Part shown: positions 6,158 through 7,116 of the stretch, piece by piece
How the letters are laid out: each line of letters begins with the position of its first letter
How positions within the stretch are numbered: the first letter of the stretch is position 1
Assembly (NCBI GenBank): GCA_004554075.1
Contig: SFOB01000114.1
Span: 1-7,116 of the forward strand
DNA from: Treponema sp.
GTDB lineage: Bacteria > Spirochaetota > Spirochaetia > Treponematales > Treponemataceae
Direction: 5' to 3'
DNA: 7,116 nucleotides
Notes under the pieces: model-generated
Told to the model about the DNA's origin: nothing
Databases searched by the model: none
Seen by the model: the letters and a program-made list of their open reading frames with translations, nothing else
Position numbers and translations under genes: made by a program

Positions 6158-7116
6158 AATTGTAATTGTTCAGTGCAGATTATCCTCTACAAGACTGCCG
6201 GGAAAGGCTTTAAAAGATCTTGCCGGCAAGCCTCTTTTAGCCTGGGTTCTTTCTTCTATGAAAAAGGTCAGGGCAGACTATTATTATGTTGCTACAGATA
6301 ATGATTCCTATGAGCAGCTGCTTCCGGTATGCCGGGACTGTGGTTTTGAATGTTTTGCAGGTCCTTTAGATGATGTTCTCTCCCGTTTTACAATGCTTCT
6401 TGATACTGTAAAAGCAAAAACTGTAATTAGGGCAACTGCAGATAATCCTTTCCTTTTTTACGAAGCGGCAGAAGAAAGCGCTGAACTTTTTGAAGAAAAA
6501 AACAAAGGAAAAAGTTTCTGCGACTATCTGACATATTCAGGACTTCCTCATGGAAGCGGAGTTGAAGTATTCAGTGCAGATTCACTAAAAAAAGCAGCTT
6601 CAGAAACTACAGATCCATATGACCATGAGCACGTAGGGCCAGCCCTTTATAATCATAAAGACCGTTATAATTGTGAATTTATTCCGGCTCCAAACCGCTA
6701 TAATTTTCCAGATTTCAGAACAACCATAGACACTTATTCAGATTATCTCAGAGCCGTTTCAATTATGAATTATATGAAGGCTCATAATTATCAAGGACCT
6801 TTTACTACAGAAGAGATAATGGAAGCCAACCGTTCTAATACAGTAAAATATCCTGTAGTTCTTGTTCCATCAGTTGTAAAAGGCCATGGTACAGGTCACC
6901 TGAGACGCTGCCTTTCTGCAGCCCTTCAGGGGGGCTTTTTTGTATATATTCCTGATGATAAAAGCCTCGCAGAAACAGATTCAATTATAGAAGAGTATAT
7001 AAACGAAGGACTTTCTCAAAATCAGATAATAAATTCTATTCCGGATGAATCTTATCTGCCTGCAATTATTACAGATACTTTTGAGCTTACAGAAAATCAG
7101 CTTAAAGAACTTTCTA
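6144..7116 (+). CDS. Bifunctional SpsF-like cytidylyltransferase fused to an SpsG/PseG-like domain (3' end beyond window)
   Basis: 324 complete codons are visible and the frame is still open at the right edge. Residues 1-about 215 are an SpsF/CMP-sugar synthetase-type nucleotidyltransferase. The P-loop-like signature RLSSTRLPGK (12-21) comes first, then GKPLLAWVL (28-36), GPLDDVLSRF (73-82), IRATADNPF (95-103), GSGVEVFSADSL (137-148), DHEHVGP (160-166) and the RTTIDTYSDY segment (192-201). After a short linker, KYPVVLVPSVVKGHGTGH (235-252) followed by LRRCLSAAL begins a second domain. It matches the start of SpsG/PseG, the UDP-sugar hydrolase of pseudaminic-acid synthesis, with the family's GxGH histidine at H252. 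The segment IITDTFELTENQLKEL (308-322) matches the next conserved strand. In Bacillus these are separate neighbours, spsF and spsG; here they are one protein. The likely role is UDP removal from, and CMP activation of, a nonulosonic-acid-like or related sugar. The exact sugar is unknown. Confidence 0.8.
   Translation, partial: MKTNRIVIVQCRLSSTRLPGKALKDLAGKPLLAWVLSSMKKVRADYYYVATDNDSYEQLLPVCRDCGFECFAGPLDDVLSRFTMLLDTVKAKTVIRATADNPFLFYEAAEESAELFEEKNKGKSFCDYLTYSGLPHGSGVEVFSADSLKKAASETTDPYDHEHVGPALYNHKDRYNCEFIPAPNRYNFPDFRTTIDTYSDYLRAVSIMNYMKAHNYQGPFTTEEIMEANRSNTVKYPVVLVPSVVKGHGTGHLRRCLSAALQGGFFVYIPDDKSLAETDSIIEEYINEGLSQNQIINSIPDESYLPAIITDTFELTENQLKELS

Noticed and set aside
1..7116. tRNA, rRNA, CRISPR array, insertion sequence or attachment site
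   Set aside because: No spaced repeats, terminal inverted repeats, transposase or cloverleaf-like sequence was seen; nearly every base lies in a supported gene.

Overview
The window looks like a piece of a host-associated Treponema-type spirochaete chromosome of moderate to low GC. The main reason is a protein of the spirochaete-restricted 'spiro-SPASM' type beside glycan-type genes. The genus is inferred from protein character and recalled family distribution, not from a search. Coding density is very high. There is no stretch over 100 bp without a gene, and no RNA gene, mobile element or CRISPR array was seen.

Layout: (1) Positions 1-248 hold the C-terminal 81 codons of a TPR-repeat protein, cut by the left edge. 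(2) Facing it across a 13-bp gap is a minus-strand DNA-repair operon transcribed xseA, xseB, mutL (3613 down to 262). The three genes are joined by two identical 4-bp ATGA stop/start overlaps. XseA and XseB are the two subunits of exonuclease VII. MutL is of the endonuclease type, with DQHA and CPHGRP motifs. The operon therefore couples a strand-nicking mismatch-repair factor with an exonuclease that can act on the cut strand. (3) A 77-bp AT-rich divergent spacer (3614-3690) follows. (4) A plus-strand operon of three overlapping genes (3691-7116 and beyond) contains a spiro-SPASM protein, a GT-A/family-2-like glycosyltransferase, and a bifunctional protein joining an SpsF-like cytidylyltransferase to the start of an SpsG/PseG-like domain, cut by the right edge.

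The plus-strand operon is the most interesting part. The spiro-SPASM protein has the sequence skeleton of a radical SAM/SPASM enzyme, but all three cysteines of the CxxxCxxC cluster motif are replaced (V, S, L), while the SPASM cysteines are intact. Its N-terminal region resembles the C-terminal half of an SpsF-type nucleotidyltransferase, the same fold present intact two genes downstream. The glycosyltransferase has also lost the usual acidic DXD and ED residues. With the SpsF-SpsG fusion, this suggests a nonulosonic-acid-like or related sugar activation and glycan module containing two apparently catalytically altered members. What it decorates (flagellin, surface glycan or other) cannot be told from the window.
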